Shown: piece after piece, positions 13,933 through 26,303 of the stretch
Numbering within the stretch: the first letter of the stretch is position 1
Layout of the letters: every line of letters begins with the position of its first letter
Assembly: GCA_017590115.1 (NCBI GenBank)
Contig: JAGGNK010013670.1
Span: 2,105,343 to 2,169,342, forward strand
DNA: 64,000 bases
Direction: 5' to 3'
Source: Montifringilla adamsi
Lineage: Eukaryota > Chordata > Aves > Passeriformes > Passeridae
The notes under the pieces: model-generated
Told to the model about the DNA's origin: nothing
Seen by the model: the letters and a program-made list of their open reading frames with translations, nothing else
Database searches by the model: none
Position numbers and translations under genes: made by a program

Positions 13933-14469
13933 TTTCATTCCCTCTCATGTTTTACTAGTGGAGGGGTGAGCTGGGGTCCCACAAGCACCATGTGAATGCT
14001 GTGGCTGGCCTGAACTCCCCAGAGCATCATCAGCTGTGGCCAAAACAAACCAAAATCAGGAAGGGAAGCACTGCTGCTGAGGAGCACGGGCACACTTGTT
14101 ACTGGAAGGTGGTTTAGTGCTTGGGGAAGCAGCAGATGGGACTTGTCTGGTGGTTCAGGAGAGGAAAAAGTGGCTTATGATATAAGGGATGAGCAATGTC
14201 AGCAGAGGAGCAGAAATCGTGCACTATAAATATTCACTGAGAGTCACACAGCCAAAATTGTACCCCCAAGCTGCTTGGATGAATTAATCAACACCCCCAG
14301 ATTCACAAATTCAGAAATGTGTGAACTTTTCAGGTGAGAATTTCACATGTGGGGGAACCAGGCCAGTGCTGGTCACCCACCCCTGGCTGCTCGCAGCACT
14401 GGGGGCGTCTGAGCACCTCATGTGGTTTTATCTGCCAGGGCATTCAATTTTCTTACTGCTTGGTGAAGT
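11893..14469. other. non-coding, mostly unrecognised
   Basis: No coding region supported. A canonical poly(A) signal AATAAA occurs near 13857, just before a T-rich tract, which could be the end of an unidentified transcript or retroelement; I cannot distinguish these. The homopolymer at 13910-13935 is listed separately. Confidence 0.4.
13910..13935. repeat. poly-T homopolymer (26 T)
   Basis: An uninterrupted run of T, preceded by a G/T-rich stretch from about 13867. It could be the A tail of a minus-strand retroposed sequence, but I see no retroposed body next to it. Confidence 0.9.
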
Positions 14470-14958
14470 AGAATCACAGATTCATTTAGGTTGGAAAATC
14501 CCTCTAAGATCCCCCCAGCACTAAGCCATGTCCCCAGGTGCTACATCCACATGGTTTTTAAATCCCTTCGGGGAATGTGACTCCATCACTGCTCCAGACA
14601 ACCTGTTGCAATGTTTTACAGCATTTTCAGTGAAGAAAATTTCCTATTATCCCACCAAAACCCACCCTGGCCCAGCCTGAGGCCATTCCCTCTCCTCCTG
14701 TCCCTGTTCCCTGGGAGCACAGCCCGACCCCCTGGCTGTCCCCTCCTGTCAGGAGTTGTGCAGAGCCACAAGGGCCCCCTGAGCCTCCTTTTCTCCAGGC
14801 TGAGCCCCTTCCCAGCTCCCTCAGCCCCTCCTGGGGCTCCAGACCCTTCCCAGCTCCATTCCCTTCCTTGGACACCCTCCAGCCCCTGCAGAAATGCCTT
14901 TTCTGTCGTGAGGGGCCCAAAACTGAGCCCAGGCCTGAAGGTGCAGCCCAGGTGGGAG
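14470..14958 (-). mobile_element. CR1 LINE 3' region, divergent subfamily
   Basis: Starts AGAATCACAGATTCATTTAGG followed by GTTGGAAAATCCCTCTAAGATC, a CR1 3' end read in reverse, and continues with blocks such as CTTTTCTCCAGGCTGAGCCCC and CCCAGCTCCCTCAGCCCCTCC that differ from the other CR1 copies in this window. It is therefore a different, probably older, CR1 subfamily. It is about 490 bp long, longer than most copies here, and GC-rich towards its high-coordinate end, which generates spurious long frames. Confidence 0.88.
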
Positions 14959-15348
14959 GTTTTAAAGAAGAGCTAGGGGGGATGAAAGAAGCCAGGACAC
15001 CGACTTTCAATAATAATTAGAGAGGGAAAGGAACGCAGACTAATGACTGCAGATGCTGCCCTGGGAGCTGCTGGTGGCTGAGCACTGGGCAGGAAGGTTC
15101 CTCAGGCAGGTGCCAGCTCCCTGCCTGGCTTGGGAGAAGCCTCCTGCCTCTGAAAGCCCAGCTGCTGCTCTGGGCAGTAAGCCTGGCCTTTCCTGAGCTG
15201 CAGAGGTGTCAGACACGCTCAGGCCAAGCACAGCTCTCTGTCTGTGTTTGGGGTCTCCTTGCAGAGGCCTCACCTGAGCCTACAAAACCCCTCAAGACTG
15301 GGCTCACACTGACAGCTTTGACTCCTGGATATGTGGCAGAACCAGCCG
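14959..15348. other. non-coding, nothing recognised
   Basis: About 390 bp between a CR1 and an LTR-A copy, with no recognisable element. Confidence 0.45.
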
Positions 15349-15354
15349 CTGGTT

Positions 15355-15769
15355 TTTTGTGTGTGTGGGGACCCTCGTGGCAGGAAGGAATGATGAATCT
15401 GACTCCATGTTCTCAGAAGGCTAATTTATTATTTTATTATACTATATTATATTAAAGAATACTATACTATACTAAAGAATGCAGAAAGGATACTTACAGA
15501 ATGCTAAAAAGATAATAATGAAAACTCGTGACTCTCTCCAGAGCCCCAACACAGCTTGGCCCTGGTTGGCCAAAGAGTGAAAACAACTCACAGCAGAATG
15601 CAATGAAACAATCACCTGTGGGTAAACAATCTCCAAACACATTCCACAGGAGTACAACACAGGAGAAGCAAATGAGATAATTATTATTTTTGTTTTTCTC
15701 TGAGGTTTCTCACCTTCCCAGGAGAAAAATCCTGGGCAAAGTGATTTTTCAGGAAATGTGCCTGTGACA
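15355..15769 (-). mobile_element. Solo LTR, family A (copy 2)
   Basis: The reverse complement of the family-A LTR. It shows GTGGGGACCCTCGTGGCAGG at the low-coordinate end, TTTATT (antisense poly(A) signal) near 15425, and ends at GTGACA (15769). It is flanked by CTGGTT (15349-15354) and CTGTTT (15770-15775), a 6-bp target duplication with one mismatch. The terminal T/GT-rich segment replaces the ACAAGA terminus seen in copies 4 and 5. Confidence 0.93.
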
Positions 15770-15775
15770 CTGTTT

Positions 15776-17527
15776 AGTGAGATGAGTTCACTTTGTGCTC
15801 CCTTCTGACAAACAGGAGTGCTTGGGTGGTGTTAGGAAGCAGCATTGTCCCCAGAAGGTACCACAGAGCACCCTGGCCCCTGTGTGTCCTCCTCTGTGCT
15901 GCAGAACAGCACTGCTAGTTCAGTTCTTCTGTGGCAAACTGGCACTTACTAAAACCTGGTTCCACGCTGTATAATTTCTATGGCTTTTATTAATGCAGAC
16001 AGTATAGGCTCCATAAAGAAGAAAAATTACCAGTGGAAGATAAAACTAAAATACTAGTTGCATTACAATCACATTCTAGTGCTGCAATAAATTGCATGAA
16101 GCCAATAAAGCAAAACTAACTGAAGATATTTGACACAAACCAAAAATGAAATGAGAGTCATTATGCAGTCTGCTACAGGGACCTGCCTTGATGTAGTTAA
16201 AGCAATAAACTACCTGGGAGTAATCTTTACTTATTTTAAATTGCATATTCCAATTGCAAAGCTGTTTCTGGCATTTCTGCCACACTTACTTTAGTCTGCT
16301 CAGAAAAAGAATTACATGTCTGGATAAGTCATGTCCTATTAAATGTGCATCATATCTGCAGCACTCATAAGTCACTTGAGTCATAATATTGTTTATTCTA
16401 ACATTAGTCATTATTTTCTGTCATAAATTAGCTATTCTCCAGAAGAGTGGGAACGAGATGGAGCCAAGGCTGCAATTATTCCCTACATCCATGTTGGCAC
16501 ACAGAACAGATGAGGTGGCTATCTCTGCAGAGGAATTATCAGCATCGGGCCATGGGTCAATTAGAACAAATGTATTCATGCCATTAGCCCCCAGGTAGCT
16601 TCAATAATAAGAGTTTGCATTCCTTTCCCTCCCTAATTATTCTCCTCCATGGTCTGGCTGACCCACACATGTGTCAAAATAAGCAGCAGCAGCAGTGCCT
16701 TTTGCAATATTCAAGGTTAAACCCTCCCAGCCATCATTCCCTGCCAGCCCCTCTAATCCTGCCTGCCCACGGGATATTTGCATGCAGATAGGGTGCACGG
16801 TGTGTCTCTGCCATGCAACCAGTCCTGCTGCTAATTAATTGTCTGCTGTGCTGCTTTTGGAGCAGAGGGAGCAGCTCTCCCCTCCTGCTGCCAGAGAGGA
16901 GGGGATGAGGTCCTGCTGCCTCCAGCCAGCCCAGTTCCAGTCTGGCTGAGCTGGTGCTGGAATTTCCCTGTCCCCGAGCAGGACCAGGGCACATCCCTGT
17001 CCTGGACCTGCTGTGCTTCACCCCTGGGCTCAGGGCCCTGATGGAGCACTTTTGGTTGGGATGCATTAAGTCTTGTTTGTATACAAGCCCCTTTTAGTTA
17101 AAATGGAGTGTTTTGCCCCAAAGGGAGCAGGCCATTATAGCAGTGAATGGTGCTTTTATAAGACAGCTCATTCCCTGAGGGAAGAGGCAATCAGTTGCCC
17201 CAGCTGAAGACACATTCATAGTTGGATTAAAAACCTTCAATAGTTGTTTTTCTAAATTGCCTCTCATACAGAGCGAGATGCCAGGCTGAAAAAAAAGAAA
17301 ATTAAAAGAAAAAAGAAAAAAAGAGAAAAACAGCCGACTTGCACATCAGCTTGTTCCCCTAATACCACACATACCCCCCTGGGAATCTGTGTCTGTGGGA
17401 AACTAGAGCTCTGCTTCATGCAGGCTTCAGGTGCCCCTCACCCATGTGGGACCAGCTGTGCAGGGAAGAAGCTGGACTGCCTCAGACCCGTCAGCATCCT
17501 GTGCCAGATCAAGTGGAAAAGCTCTTT
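15776..17527. other. non-coding; AT-rich candidate conserved element at 15960-16660
   Basis: The 15960-16660 interval is AT-rich, low in obvious repeats, and has several TAATTA/ATTA-type homeodomain motifs (for example around 16390-16440 and 16600-16640). This profile resembles vertebrate conserved non-coding elements. That is inference only. The rest shows nothing recognised. Confidence 0.3.
17289..17330. repeat. A-rich low-complexity tract
   Basis: About 42 bp of A interrupted by single G or TT. No body of a retroposed element is visible beside it. Confidence 0.85.
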
Positions 17528-17690
17528 ACAAAACCATAGACTGGTTTGGGTTCAAAGGGACCTTAAAAACCACCTCATTCCATCTCCTGCCATGGGCAGG
17601 GACAGCTCCTTCTATCCCAGGCTGCTCCAAGGCTGGCCTTGGGCACTGCCAGGGCTCCAGGGGCAGCCAGAGCCTCTCTGTGCCAGGGCC
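17528..17690 (-). mobile_element. CR1 LINE 3' fragment
   Basis: Reads ATAGACTGGTTTGGGTTC, then the CCATGGGCAGGGACAGC, CCCAGGCTGCTCCAAGG and GGCCTTGGGCACTGCCAGGG blocks in reverse-CR1 order. It is shorter than the copy at 9206 and lacks its GCCACAGCTGCTCTGG block intact. It ends shortly before the 56-bp duplicated segment at 17707. Confidence 0.92.
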
Positions 17691-17706
17691 CCAGCACCTC
17701 CTCTTC

Positions 17707-17762
17707 CACCTCCAGGACGTCTGTCTTGCTTTTGAAATATCACTGCTCTCCTACTGTTAAAG
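17707..17762 (+). repeat. 56-bp direct repeat, copy 1
   Basis: Matches 19420-19475 at 54 of 56 positions in direct orientation, including CTGTCTTGCTTTTGAAATAT. The flanks differ, so the shared block is sharply bounded. Its identity is unknown. It lies just after a CR1 fragment, but the second copy has no CR1 beside it. Confidence 0.85.
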
Positions 17763-18420
17763 CTCCCACCTGGGCTGGTTCTGCTCCATCACACCCAGGC
17801 TGCCTTTCTCAGGGGGCAGTACAGGTCCATCCGCTGTTCCCTCCTCTTTTCAGCATGATGGGAAGGACCAGAAGTTTGTATAATCTCATTTTGGACACTG
17901 GCTCAGAGCAAGTATCTAAAAGAGAATGTAAATCCAGGGCAAGCCCATATGGACAGATTCCATGTGGGATTCTCTGTACAGTCTCCACATCTGGTGATCC
18001 ACAGCTTCCCACCTCCGGAGACTCAGATAATGCCATCACATTTAACAGCTGTCAACAGATTTTTGTCCCACAGGTTCAGACTGTAATTGGATAAAGCTGT
18101 GTCAATATTTTGTGTCCGAGGTGTTGTGTGACAGCAGTTTCAGCTCAGCTACAAGCAGGGAAAAGCAACATCTCCTCTGGGAATTTGGCCCTGCTTTGGC
18201 TGGTGGCTCCATGTCCATGGAAAAAACTGAGGAGAAGGACACAAGCTACCTATGCAAATGTTAAAGATTATTTTTTAGTCTTTAAAAAATAAAACAGCTC
18301 TCAGGCAGTGAAGTAACACCATGAGCCCATGTCCCAAGGACATACTTTCCCCCTTTTCCATGGAGCCTGCCCTTGCCAGACTCAGACTTGGTGCTCCCTG
18401 CCTTCCCTTCCTTACCCCTC

Positions 18421-18560
18421 ATTATAATTAAAACATAGTTAAAAAAAAACTTTTTACACCTAGAAAATACCTTCTTAATATACCTTATAATATATAGACC
18501 TTATAATATAATATACCTTAATATTATAATAACTTATAATATATCTTAAATAACTTAGCC
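18421..18560. repeat. AT-rich low-complexity block
   Basis: Iterated CTTATAATATA-type words. It looks like simple low-complexity expansion rather than an element. Confidence 0.8.
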
Positions 18561-19419
18561 TGATAGGAAGGAATGGAATGTCCTCTTGAGGCAGCTTTGT
18601 TTGGCTTGGTGGGAATTCAGAGCCACCCTTGTTCCCATTGGAGCCAGAGGCAGGACACGAAGCAGCTCCTCCAGAAAGGCCCTGGCAGAGCTGGCTAACA
18701 CACCTCAGGAGCTGATGGGAGCCAAAAGGAAAAGAAAGAGAGGAAACCCAAGCAAATTTAGTAAGAGAAAACCACTGCTTTTCACAACCACTCTACTAGC
18801 TTCTTGGTGGGTTTGGAGATTTTCCTGTCACTTCCATACAAGCACAGCTGTACACAGACATTGCAGGGGGACATGGGGTGCTGGGCTTGGAAAGTGACAC
18901 ATTTTCTACATTCATTTCCAAACTCTCTGAAGATGGGGGCTCTGTTTCAAGGCTGGGTTGTTTGACCTGGCCATGCCCAGCCCAGGCTGTGCCAGGCCTT
19001 AGGCTGCAGCTGCACTTGGAGCTGCTGGAGGCTGGAACCACCTCAGCTCCTGGTAAATCAGCACCTGCTTGTGCTGTGGAAACATTTGCAAGCCCCCAGC
19101 TCTTCACGCCACCTGAGGCTGTCTGACGGGGTGGGTGAGGGCTGTGGGTGCACTGCCCAGCCTGCCAGGACACTCCAAGCCCCTCTTTGCTGCTGCACAT
19201 CCTGGCAATGCAGCCACTCTCCCTGGCAAGCAATGGGGCTGGAGGTTTTGCTTTCTGTTTGCAGAGTAAATAAGAGGCAGAAATGTGCAATTCCACTTCA
19301 GTGCAGAATCAAGAGGTCTCATCTCGTGACTGAAGCGTTCACGGTGCTGAGCACAGATGCCCTCCTGCTCACCTTTAAAGACTGCATCCTCTCTGTGCTT
19401 CCCACGCGTCCTTTGCCTT

Positions 19420-19475
19420 CACCTCCAGGATGTCTGTCTTGCTTTTGAAATATCACTGCCCTCCTACTGTTAAAG
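19420..19475 (+). repeat. 56-bp direct repeat, copy 2
   Basis: The second copy of the block at 17707-17762, with two substitutions, 1.7 kb downstream in the same orientation. The flanking sequence is unrelated on both sides. Confidence 0.85.
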
Positions 19476-22400
19476 TATGTGGAAGGATGAATCTTTTATC
19501 TCCCTTTTCTATTTGGGAGGTTGATTCTGGGTTCATTGGTTAGTTTTAAGATGTTACAAAAGCATCTGCCTGGTGGGATTTAAAGATGACAACCCTCCAG
19601 TGTTATTTCAATGCAGGTAATGGCAAGTAGATCCCCCTGCTTTCTTTACACACTGTTAGGAGGAAAAGCCTGTCTGGAATAAGGATGTAGAGATAAGAAG
19701 AGATTAGAGATTCAAGCTGAAGGCAGCTTGCTTGCGTGGAGAGCACAGGGAGCAGCACAGCTGAGCCCAGCTCTGCCCTTCTGCAAATGATGCCCCAGAG
19801 CAGCTGTGGCTGCACCTCCTGGCTTTGGAGGATGTTTCCTCTAACAGGAGGATGTTCCTGCAGCCCCCTGCACTGAGCCCTGGCTGTAAATCCCAGCCTG
19901 AGCTCTGTAAGAGCGTGAGGAGAGCTGTTTGTGCTCCTCATGGAGACAGGTCCACCCCAGGCAGGCCAGTCTGGGCTGCAGGCTGCCCCCAGGGAAGCTG
20001 CTGTGAGCCAGCCCATGGAGCTTCCCACTGGAAAAACATGGGCTGGACTCAACTGAAACTGCTCAAAGAAAGCTAGAGAGATTTCACCTGTGTCAAAAAG
20101 GACTTGTGACAAAATCAATGATTTCTGAAAAATGCTGGTGTTGTTGCCAATGTGCACTGTTGTTTTACAGGTAATTTGGGTGTAAATTTTTCAGTTTTGC
20201 CAGGTTGCTTGGCACAACTCAAGAGCTCTGCAGGTCTGAGGCACCAGCCTGATTCAAAGTGCTCAGCTGGCTCCTGAGAGCCTGCCCACACCCACAGCTG
20301 AGAGCATCCCCTGCTTTATTCTCATCTGCTTTCTTTCTCAAGCACTGAGGAGAGCTCCAACTTCATACGAAGCTGAAGTCATCTAATTTTCTGGATCAAA
20401 GTGTCTCCTGTTTTTGTTGTAATGGAGCAATTTGACACTTTTGGTAATACAAACAGTCCCAAGTCTAATTAGAGGGGCAGCTGTTCTCAATATCTCCAGA
20501 AAACTCTTCCAGATTAGCACAAGAACAAGGCCAAAAATCACAGGACACCAGAGGATGGAATATTTCCTTCCAGCAAGGCTCTTTTTTCTGCTCCATCTCC
20601 CATCCCCCTGCCCCATACTGACAGAGGGGCTACAAAAATTCCTGGTTTTTGTGGCTGCCCAAGCCAGCAGCCAGGCCATTGGGGAGTGCTGGGGCAGGCT
20701 GAGGACCAACAAGAGCAGGTCAGTCCCTCCAGCCTCTGCAGAAGAGGAGCAGGGACACAGTGCCAGGGGAGCTCTGTGCTGCTGCTCCACGCCTGGCATC
20801 AGCAGGACAAGAAGCAGACCCTGAGAAGGGAAGGGGAGACTGCCTGCCTTTGTGCCACGGAGTTCTGGAAATGCCTGGGAGGTGCCTGGGGTGTCCCCTG
20901 CTGGGCTGGGGCCGTGTGCCAGGACAGGGTTTGGCTGTGGGTCAGTTCTCATCACGCTCCAGAGCTGGGGGAGCAGAGCCTGAACTCAGCCTTGGGCAGG
21001 AGTTAATGGAACCATTTGTGCCAAGCCATGGAGCTGTGAGCCCACAATTAGAGACAGACAGGCTTGGCTCTGCTTTCCACGGGCTGGTCAGGGACCAGCA
21101 AGCTGCAATCCTGCCTCAGCTCCCTCATGGAAATTGGGGTGACAACAGCAGATTTACGGGAGCTGCCATGGTGAGGGCTCGGTGGGGCTGAGTTCAGGTT
21201 GTGTCCAGCTTGCAGAGACTGAGGAGATGAGCAAAGCTCCATCCTGGCCCTGCAGTACAGGAAAAGGTGCTGTGTCCAAAGCTGGCCAGACAAGGCTGGG
21301 TCTGAGCCACAGGCACGTGGGCTCTTGCTCACACCCGTGGTGCTGAAAAGCAATTTATTCATTTTGTCTCCTGAACAAGTATTAAGATGAATATCAAAAC
21401 ATAATTGTCTCAACAATCTTTGGGCTTTTACTTATCAGCTGATGATAAGGCTATAGAGGGATATGTTCATTTGTCTACAGATCTCTGTAATCCTATTAAG
21501 TTTAGAGTGATAACTGTTAAACTGTACATATATACAGCTGTGCACACGTTTGTTGGGAAAGCGTTTGTTTAACAGATCCACAGGCACACAGTCCCAGTAC
21601 AATTCCCTGCTGCACAGCCAGGCTAAGTGCCTCTGTATGGACAACCCACCTTGATTAGCCATGGATCACTCAGGTCAAAGACCCCTCCTAGCAAAACATC
21701 AGGAATGCTGCTGGAGCTAGACCAGGCAAAAAGAAACATTTCCCCCTGCATTTTATTCTGAATTTCCTTCTGAGAAGAGGGAATTTTCCTGGCTCTGTGT
21801 TTCATACATGGAATCTGTGAGACCAGGCTGGGGCAGAGCTGCCCTCACCTGATGTTTAAACCTTCCACTGGTGCCTCCACCAGCAGCATCCCAGGGAGAA
21901 ATCCACAGGGAATGGGAGGCTTCTCCTCTCTTCTAGGCTGTATCTAAATCAGGAGAGCCCCACAGAGATTTTCACCCACCAAAAATAAATATCCTGGGCT
22001 TCCATAGCAAAGGAAGAGCAAGGCTGATGCTTTCAGCCCCAAACCGGGCAGTGGCCCAGGTTGGCTTTTGCTACAAAAGCTGGATTTCAGTAGGTGCTGC
22101 CCAGGTGCAGATACGTGGCTCAGGACACCTGGCAGGCTGTGGCGCAGTGCGTGGCCTGGTGGGATGTGACACTGCCCATGGGGACACGGACATGACCCCG
22201 CTGTGACTCAGCCCTGGCTGGCTGGATGGGCATGGTCCCGGCTCCCTGCAGCCTTCTGGCCCCCCCGACTCCCAGAAACAGATATTTTTCCCAGGTGCAG
22301 AAGTGTCTGACACTGCAGATAGGTGATAGGGAGGTTCTTCCAAGACCTGGAGGGATGCTGGTGTTTGGAGAGATAAGGAGCATCAGGTCAGAGATGTCTC

Positions 22401-22947
22401 TGGTTGCAGGGAGCTCGGAGTGCTGATGCCCTCCCCGGGTACCCCGCATGGACAGAGCCCTCCTGGCTCAGGACAGGCTGCTCAGGGCTTGCTTTGAGCT
22501 CCCAAATGAATCTGGGAGGGCTTCAAGAGCAGGAGTCTGTGCACCTAACACAGGGTGCTAGGCATTGCAAGGTCCGTGCCGGGATGCTTCTGTGTCTTTG
22601 GAAATGGTCCCAGTGGCCCCAGTCTGTGCCCACCTCCTCCTGACCCTCTGACCCCACCCAGAGCCAGTGCCAGCTGCTTTGCCAAGCACACCAAGCCTTC
22701 ATTTCCTCTTCCCTCCCCATTCCAGCAGGTAGAAGGACCTGGCCATGCTGCCACAGCTGTGGGACTGTCTGATGTGCCCAGAGCTGACACACCACTGCCT
22801 CACATCCCTGCTGAGCTCTCCTGGCACTGGAAACAGCCCCCAGCCCAAGGAACAGCAAGGAACATTTTCTGCTCAGTGCCTCTCTGTCCTGGGAGTTCAC
22901 GTGGCCCCAACCCAGTGCCCCTGCCCTGCCCTCCCAGGAGATACAGC

Positions 22948-23390
22948 TGCGGCAGTAAATCACACAGACTTCATTTTCTTCATGGTGGAAAAAGCCCCCT
23001 CTTTATTCACATCACTCCTTTTTATCCAGTTTTACAGACCTCCTGTGGGACTACAATTGGTCAGGAGCTTTCTTGCCAATTACTTCATTGGTCAGTAAAA
23101 AGTGGTTATTTTGTATTCCTTGGTCACTCAATACACACAGTACACACTCTCAGTTGTTTGTAAGAGATAGTTTTCATTTTTCTATCTAACAGTGTAAAAA
23201 CAGTTTATACAGGTACAAGTTGTCTTTTACCCAGGAATAGATTGTTATGTTAATGAGCTGCTTGCACCAGGATTGCTTTCACATGGGAACTTGCAAAGTG
23301 CTAGCTGCACTTAGAAGAACTGACAGGCCAGCCAGAGCAGGCCTGATTTTATAAGGCTTTCCTTTATAATTTTTCTACCTTACTGCAACA
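22948..23390 (-). mobile_element. Solo LTR, family C (copy 1)
   Basis: 443 bp, starting TGCGGCAGTAAATC and ending ACTGCAACA on the plus strand, flanked on both sides by the perfect 6-bp duplication TACAGC (22942-22947 and 23391-23396). The antisense poly(A) signal TTTATT at 23002-23007 sets the orientation to minus. The second copy is at 26304-26734. A 6-bp duplication is typical of ERVK-type integrases. No internal region is present, so it is a solo LTR formed by LTR-LTR recombination. Confidence 0.95.
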
Positions 23391-23396
23391 TACAGC

Positions 23397-23794
23397 CACA
23401 CCACCATCCCTGTTTAAGCCAGGTCCACCTCCTGCTCCTTCTTTGTGCTTTTTCTGGATTACCCTCACCCTGTGCAGGCACCCAACACGCCTGCAGTACC
23501 CACCACAGACCATTTGCTGCTCACTGCCTCCCTAAATTACTTTGAATTAATTCTTAACAGCTTTTCCAGAAACCTCCTGGCATTAACAACACCGTTTTCA
23601 AAACAAAGGTATCACAGCCAACAAGCTGGGAACAAGGACTCACATCCTGAGTCTCTCCCTCCAAAGCCTTGGCTGCTGCCTGCTGAAGGAGCAGGGAAAG
23701 CCTTGGGAGACCACCCAGCAGCACATCCCACTCATGCAGCATCTCCCTTTCTTCCCAGGCTTGAAGTTTGACTCCAGCTGGGCACTTTTCACAG
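23397..23794. other. non-coding, nothing recognised
   Basis: Unique-looking sequence between LTR-C copy 1 and a CR1 fragment. Confidence 0.45.
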
Positions 23795-23960
23795 GAGCAC
23801 AGAATGTTTTGGGTGGGAAGGGATCTTTAAAGGCCATCCAGTCCAGCCCCCTGCAGTGAGCAGGGACATGAGCTGGACCAGACTGCTCTGTCCAGCTGAC
23901 CAGGGACGGGGCATCCTCCACCTCTCTGGGCAACCTGTGCCAGTGTCTCACCACCCGCAG
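23795..23960 (-). mobile_element. CR1 LINE 3' fragment, older subfamily
   Basis: Contains CACAGAATGTTTTGGGTGGG, AAGGGATCTTTAAAGGCCATC and CCAGTCCAGCCCCCTGCAG, followed by CACCTCTCTGGGCAACCTGTG. This resembles the 37948 copy more than the 9206 copy and so belongs to a different CR1 subfamily. Confidence 0.88.
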
Positions 23961-24164
23961 ATAACAAATGCCAATGGCTGCCCATTTTTAACTCTTTCTT
24001 CCCCACGTGTGCACAAATACCTGCTGTGCTGTGGCAGCTGGATCTTGCCAGAGCCTTGGGCCAGCAGCAGCGTCAGCAGATGGTGTGGGACACTCTGAAT
24101 TTTGGATCAGTAAACCTGGCTGTGCTGTGCTTACATCACTGGTAAGCCTTCACCCTGCCCTGGG

Positions 24165-24485
24165 GTGGGAAAGGTTCCTGATGTCACCATTGAGTCAGAG
24201 GACACAGAGCCATAGCAGAAGGCAAAATGGCAAAAGCCCCGTTAATTTGATCCCCTCCTCTTTGTTACCTTAGTTTGCCACAGGTGGCCCTGACTGGTCA
24301 TTTAATCAATGCATTTCACATGACTGGCTAATTAAGAAGGCACCCATTTGTAAACTACCTGATGAGGAAAACAGCAAAACAGATTGTTAAAAAACACCAC
24401 CTGTTTTAATATTTGACTATCATTGTTTATCTCCTTATCAACTTATCCTGCTTTCTCCCTCTCTGACCAGGCTGTCACTTCCACA
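24165..24485 (-). mobile_element. Solo LTR, family E (copy 1)
   Basis: 321 bp, flanked by CCTGGG on both sides (24159-24164 and 24486-24491). In reverse complement it begins TGTGGAAGTGACAGCCTGG and shares ~210 bp with the LTR starting at 34631, including AGATAAACAATGAT and GAAATGCATTGATTAA. The two then diverge after CCACCTGT, so the R/U5 portions differ. The terminal dinucleotide at the low-coordinate side is offset by one base from a strict TG, so the exact boundary may shift by 1-2 bp. Confidence 0.85.
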
Positions 24486-24491
24486 CCTGGG

Positions 24492-26297
24492 ACCTATTTC
24501 CCTAATCCAGGCTGGGAGGCACAAAGGCACACAAAAAGGAGCTGTAATTTTTTGTGGCTGGTGTAAGTGAGGCTGTCAGGAGAGGGCTTGTTCACTGCTG
24601 GGTGCTGCTAGAGGAGCAGAGGCTTCTCCCTGACTCCTGTTAAACACTGAAATGCAAAGTGATGGGAAAATACGAGGAAAATAAGGCAGGAAGTAGCATT
24701 AGATATATTGATAATTTGGGCAAATCACTCCTTTGGACCTTCTTTGATTACTTTATCTGTTCAGTCTGCTTTACTAAGTGCTGCTATCACACAAGCATAA
24801 TAAAACAAGAGTATATAAATGGAAGGAATTAAGAGCCATCCTATTGGGACCAATTTAATCTTTGCTTCATTTAAAAGGAGAACATGGCTCCCTTATCTAA
24901 TGTACATAAAATTGCTCTTTATTCCCCAGGTTTACATAGAGATGACAGATCTATATAAATATGGATCTGCTCCTTTTCCCCACTCTGTTGTGAGAAGAGC
25001 CACCTTCCACCACACCTCTTCTAAGCTCTGGACACTCGAAGGAGAGTCTCCCTCCTGCCCTGTGGCATTTCTCTGAAAGGAGAATGAGGATATGGCAGCA
25101 TCCTTTGGAAGGCACAAGCTTTAGCAGTGGATGTTTGAAGGTAAAAAGCAACGAGACCGATCCCAGGTAAACCCTGACCCCAACCCTGCCCTGCTCAGAG
25201 ACACGTGGTGCTGGTGGGGGTGGGCTGAAGCCAAAGCAGCCCCTCCAAGGTCACTTCACTCCCATCCATCCTTGCCAGCTTTGCTTCTGGGGGTCACAGA
25301 GCAAATCCCCAGGGCTTTCTGAGCTGTACAAGACAGGCAGGAAACCAGAAAGTCTCCTGTGAAGTGTCATGTTCAGGCCACTCAGTGAAGAGGAAACACA
25401 GTTTTACTGGGGAATTACTAAAATCCAGGGCAAGGGTCCTGCTGAGCTGCCATGTGGGTGAGAGCAGCCCTGGACTTCTTCCCCAGGAAAGGCTCAACCA
25501 TGGTGAGCTCAAGGGTGTTGGGAGAAGATTTAGAGCAACCACCAGAAGTAATTTCTGACTCCACAGGTTCAGGTTTTTAAGTTAAAATTCAGTTATCACC
25601 AGAAAACAGACTTCCCCACACCCAGAGATATGAACTGAAGCTGAAATGTGGATCTCAGTCAAGCCCAGTGTCCCTGACAAACTTCCCACTGGTCCCATTC
25701 CCATCACTGAATAGACCTGAGTCACTGTGGGTTCACATCCCTGCCCAGATGGAATCATGTCCTTTTTTGCAGGACACATTCAGAAATGGGGATGGCTTCC
25801 TCTCTTCCTCGCCTCTGAGCTAGGGAAAAAAAAAAAAAGAGGTATTTGTGCTTTCTAAGATGCTAAAAGCATCAGAGGACTCCCTGCTCTTTCAAACCAA
25901 CCATCATAAGTGCAATTTCAAAGTGATTCTCTTCGCTAATATCCAGTGGCTTTTTAAAAAGCAGCTGACAGCAGTGCTGGAATGGCTAATGCCTAATTAG
26001 CTAATGGGTAATGATGCTCCTGTGAGTAAGGCTGACATTTCACTCTGTAATTATCATCTGGGCTGATAGCACATCCCTCAGTGGGCAGTGGAGGGTGCCT
26101 TGGGACAGGCCTGTGGAATGGCAGGGCTGCAGTGATGCTCCCTCTGGGCCATGGCCATGTGTCCCCTGGGCTGCCCCTCCCCACACACAGCCTCATTTTT
26201 CCACCCCCAGGTTTATACATCTGAGCTGAAAAAGGGATTTTGCTGGGTGTTCCAGCTGCCAGGCAGCCTGTGAGCAGCTCTGCCCTGGCTCAAGGTC
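24492..26297. other. non-coding, nothing recognised
   Basis: AT-rich at 24640-24980 and GC-richer at 25130-25520, with a 14-base poly-A near 25827. No coding or element identity. Confidence 0.45.
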
Positions 26298-26303
26298 TGT
26301 GTC

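Larger units (their letters stand above)
17691..22941. other. non-coding, mostly unrecognised
   Basis: About 5.2 kb with an AT-rich block (18421-18560), the 56-bp direct repeats, and GC-rich stretches at 18600-19230, 20680-21000 and 22400-22900 that carry chance frames on several overlapping frames. AT-rich sequence at 21340-21560 could be a regulatory element. No element family from elsewhere in the window was detected. Confidence 0.4.

Noticed and set aside
13840..13935. AATAAA followed by poly-T considered as a gene 3' end
   Set aside because: The T tract is on the same strand as the signal, so it is not a retroposed A tail of that transcript. No upstream exon could be supported.
20383..20955. 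190-codon minus-strand frame considered as an exon
   Set aside because: It spans AT-rich and GC-rich sequence, has no recognisable domain, and overlaps equally long frames on the plus strand.
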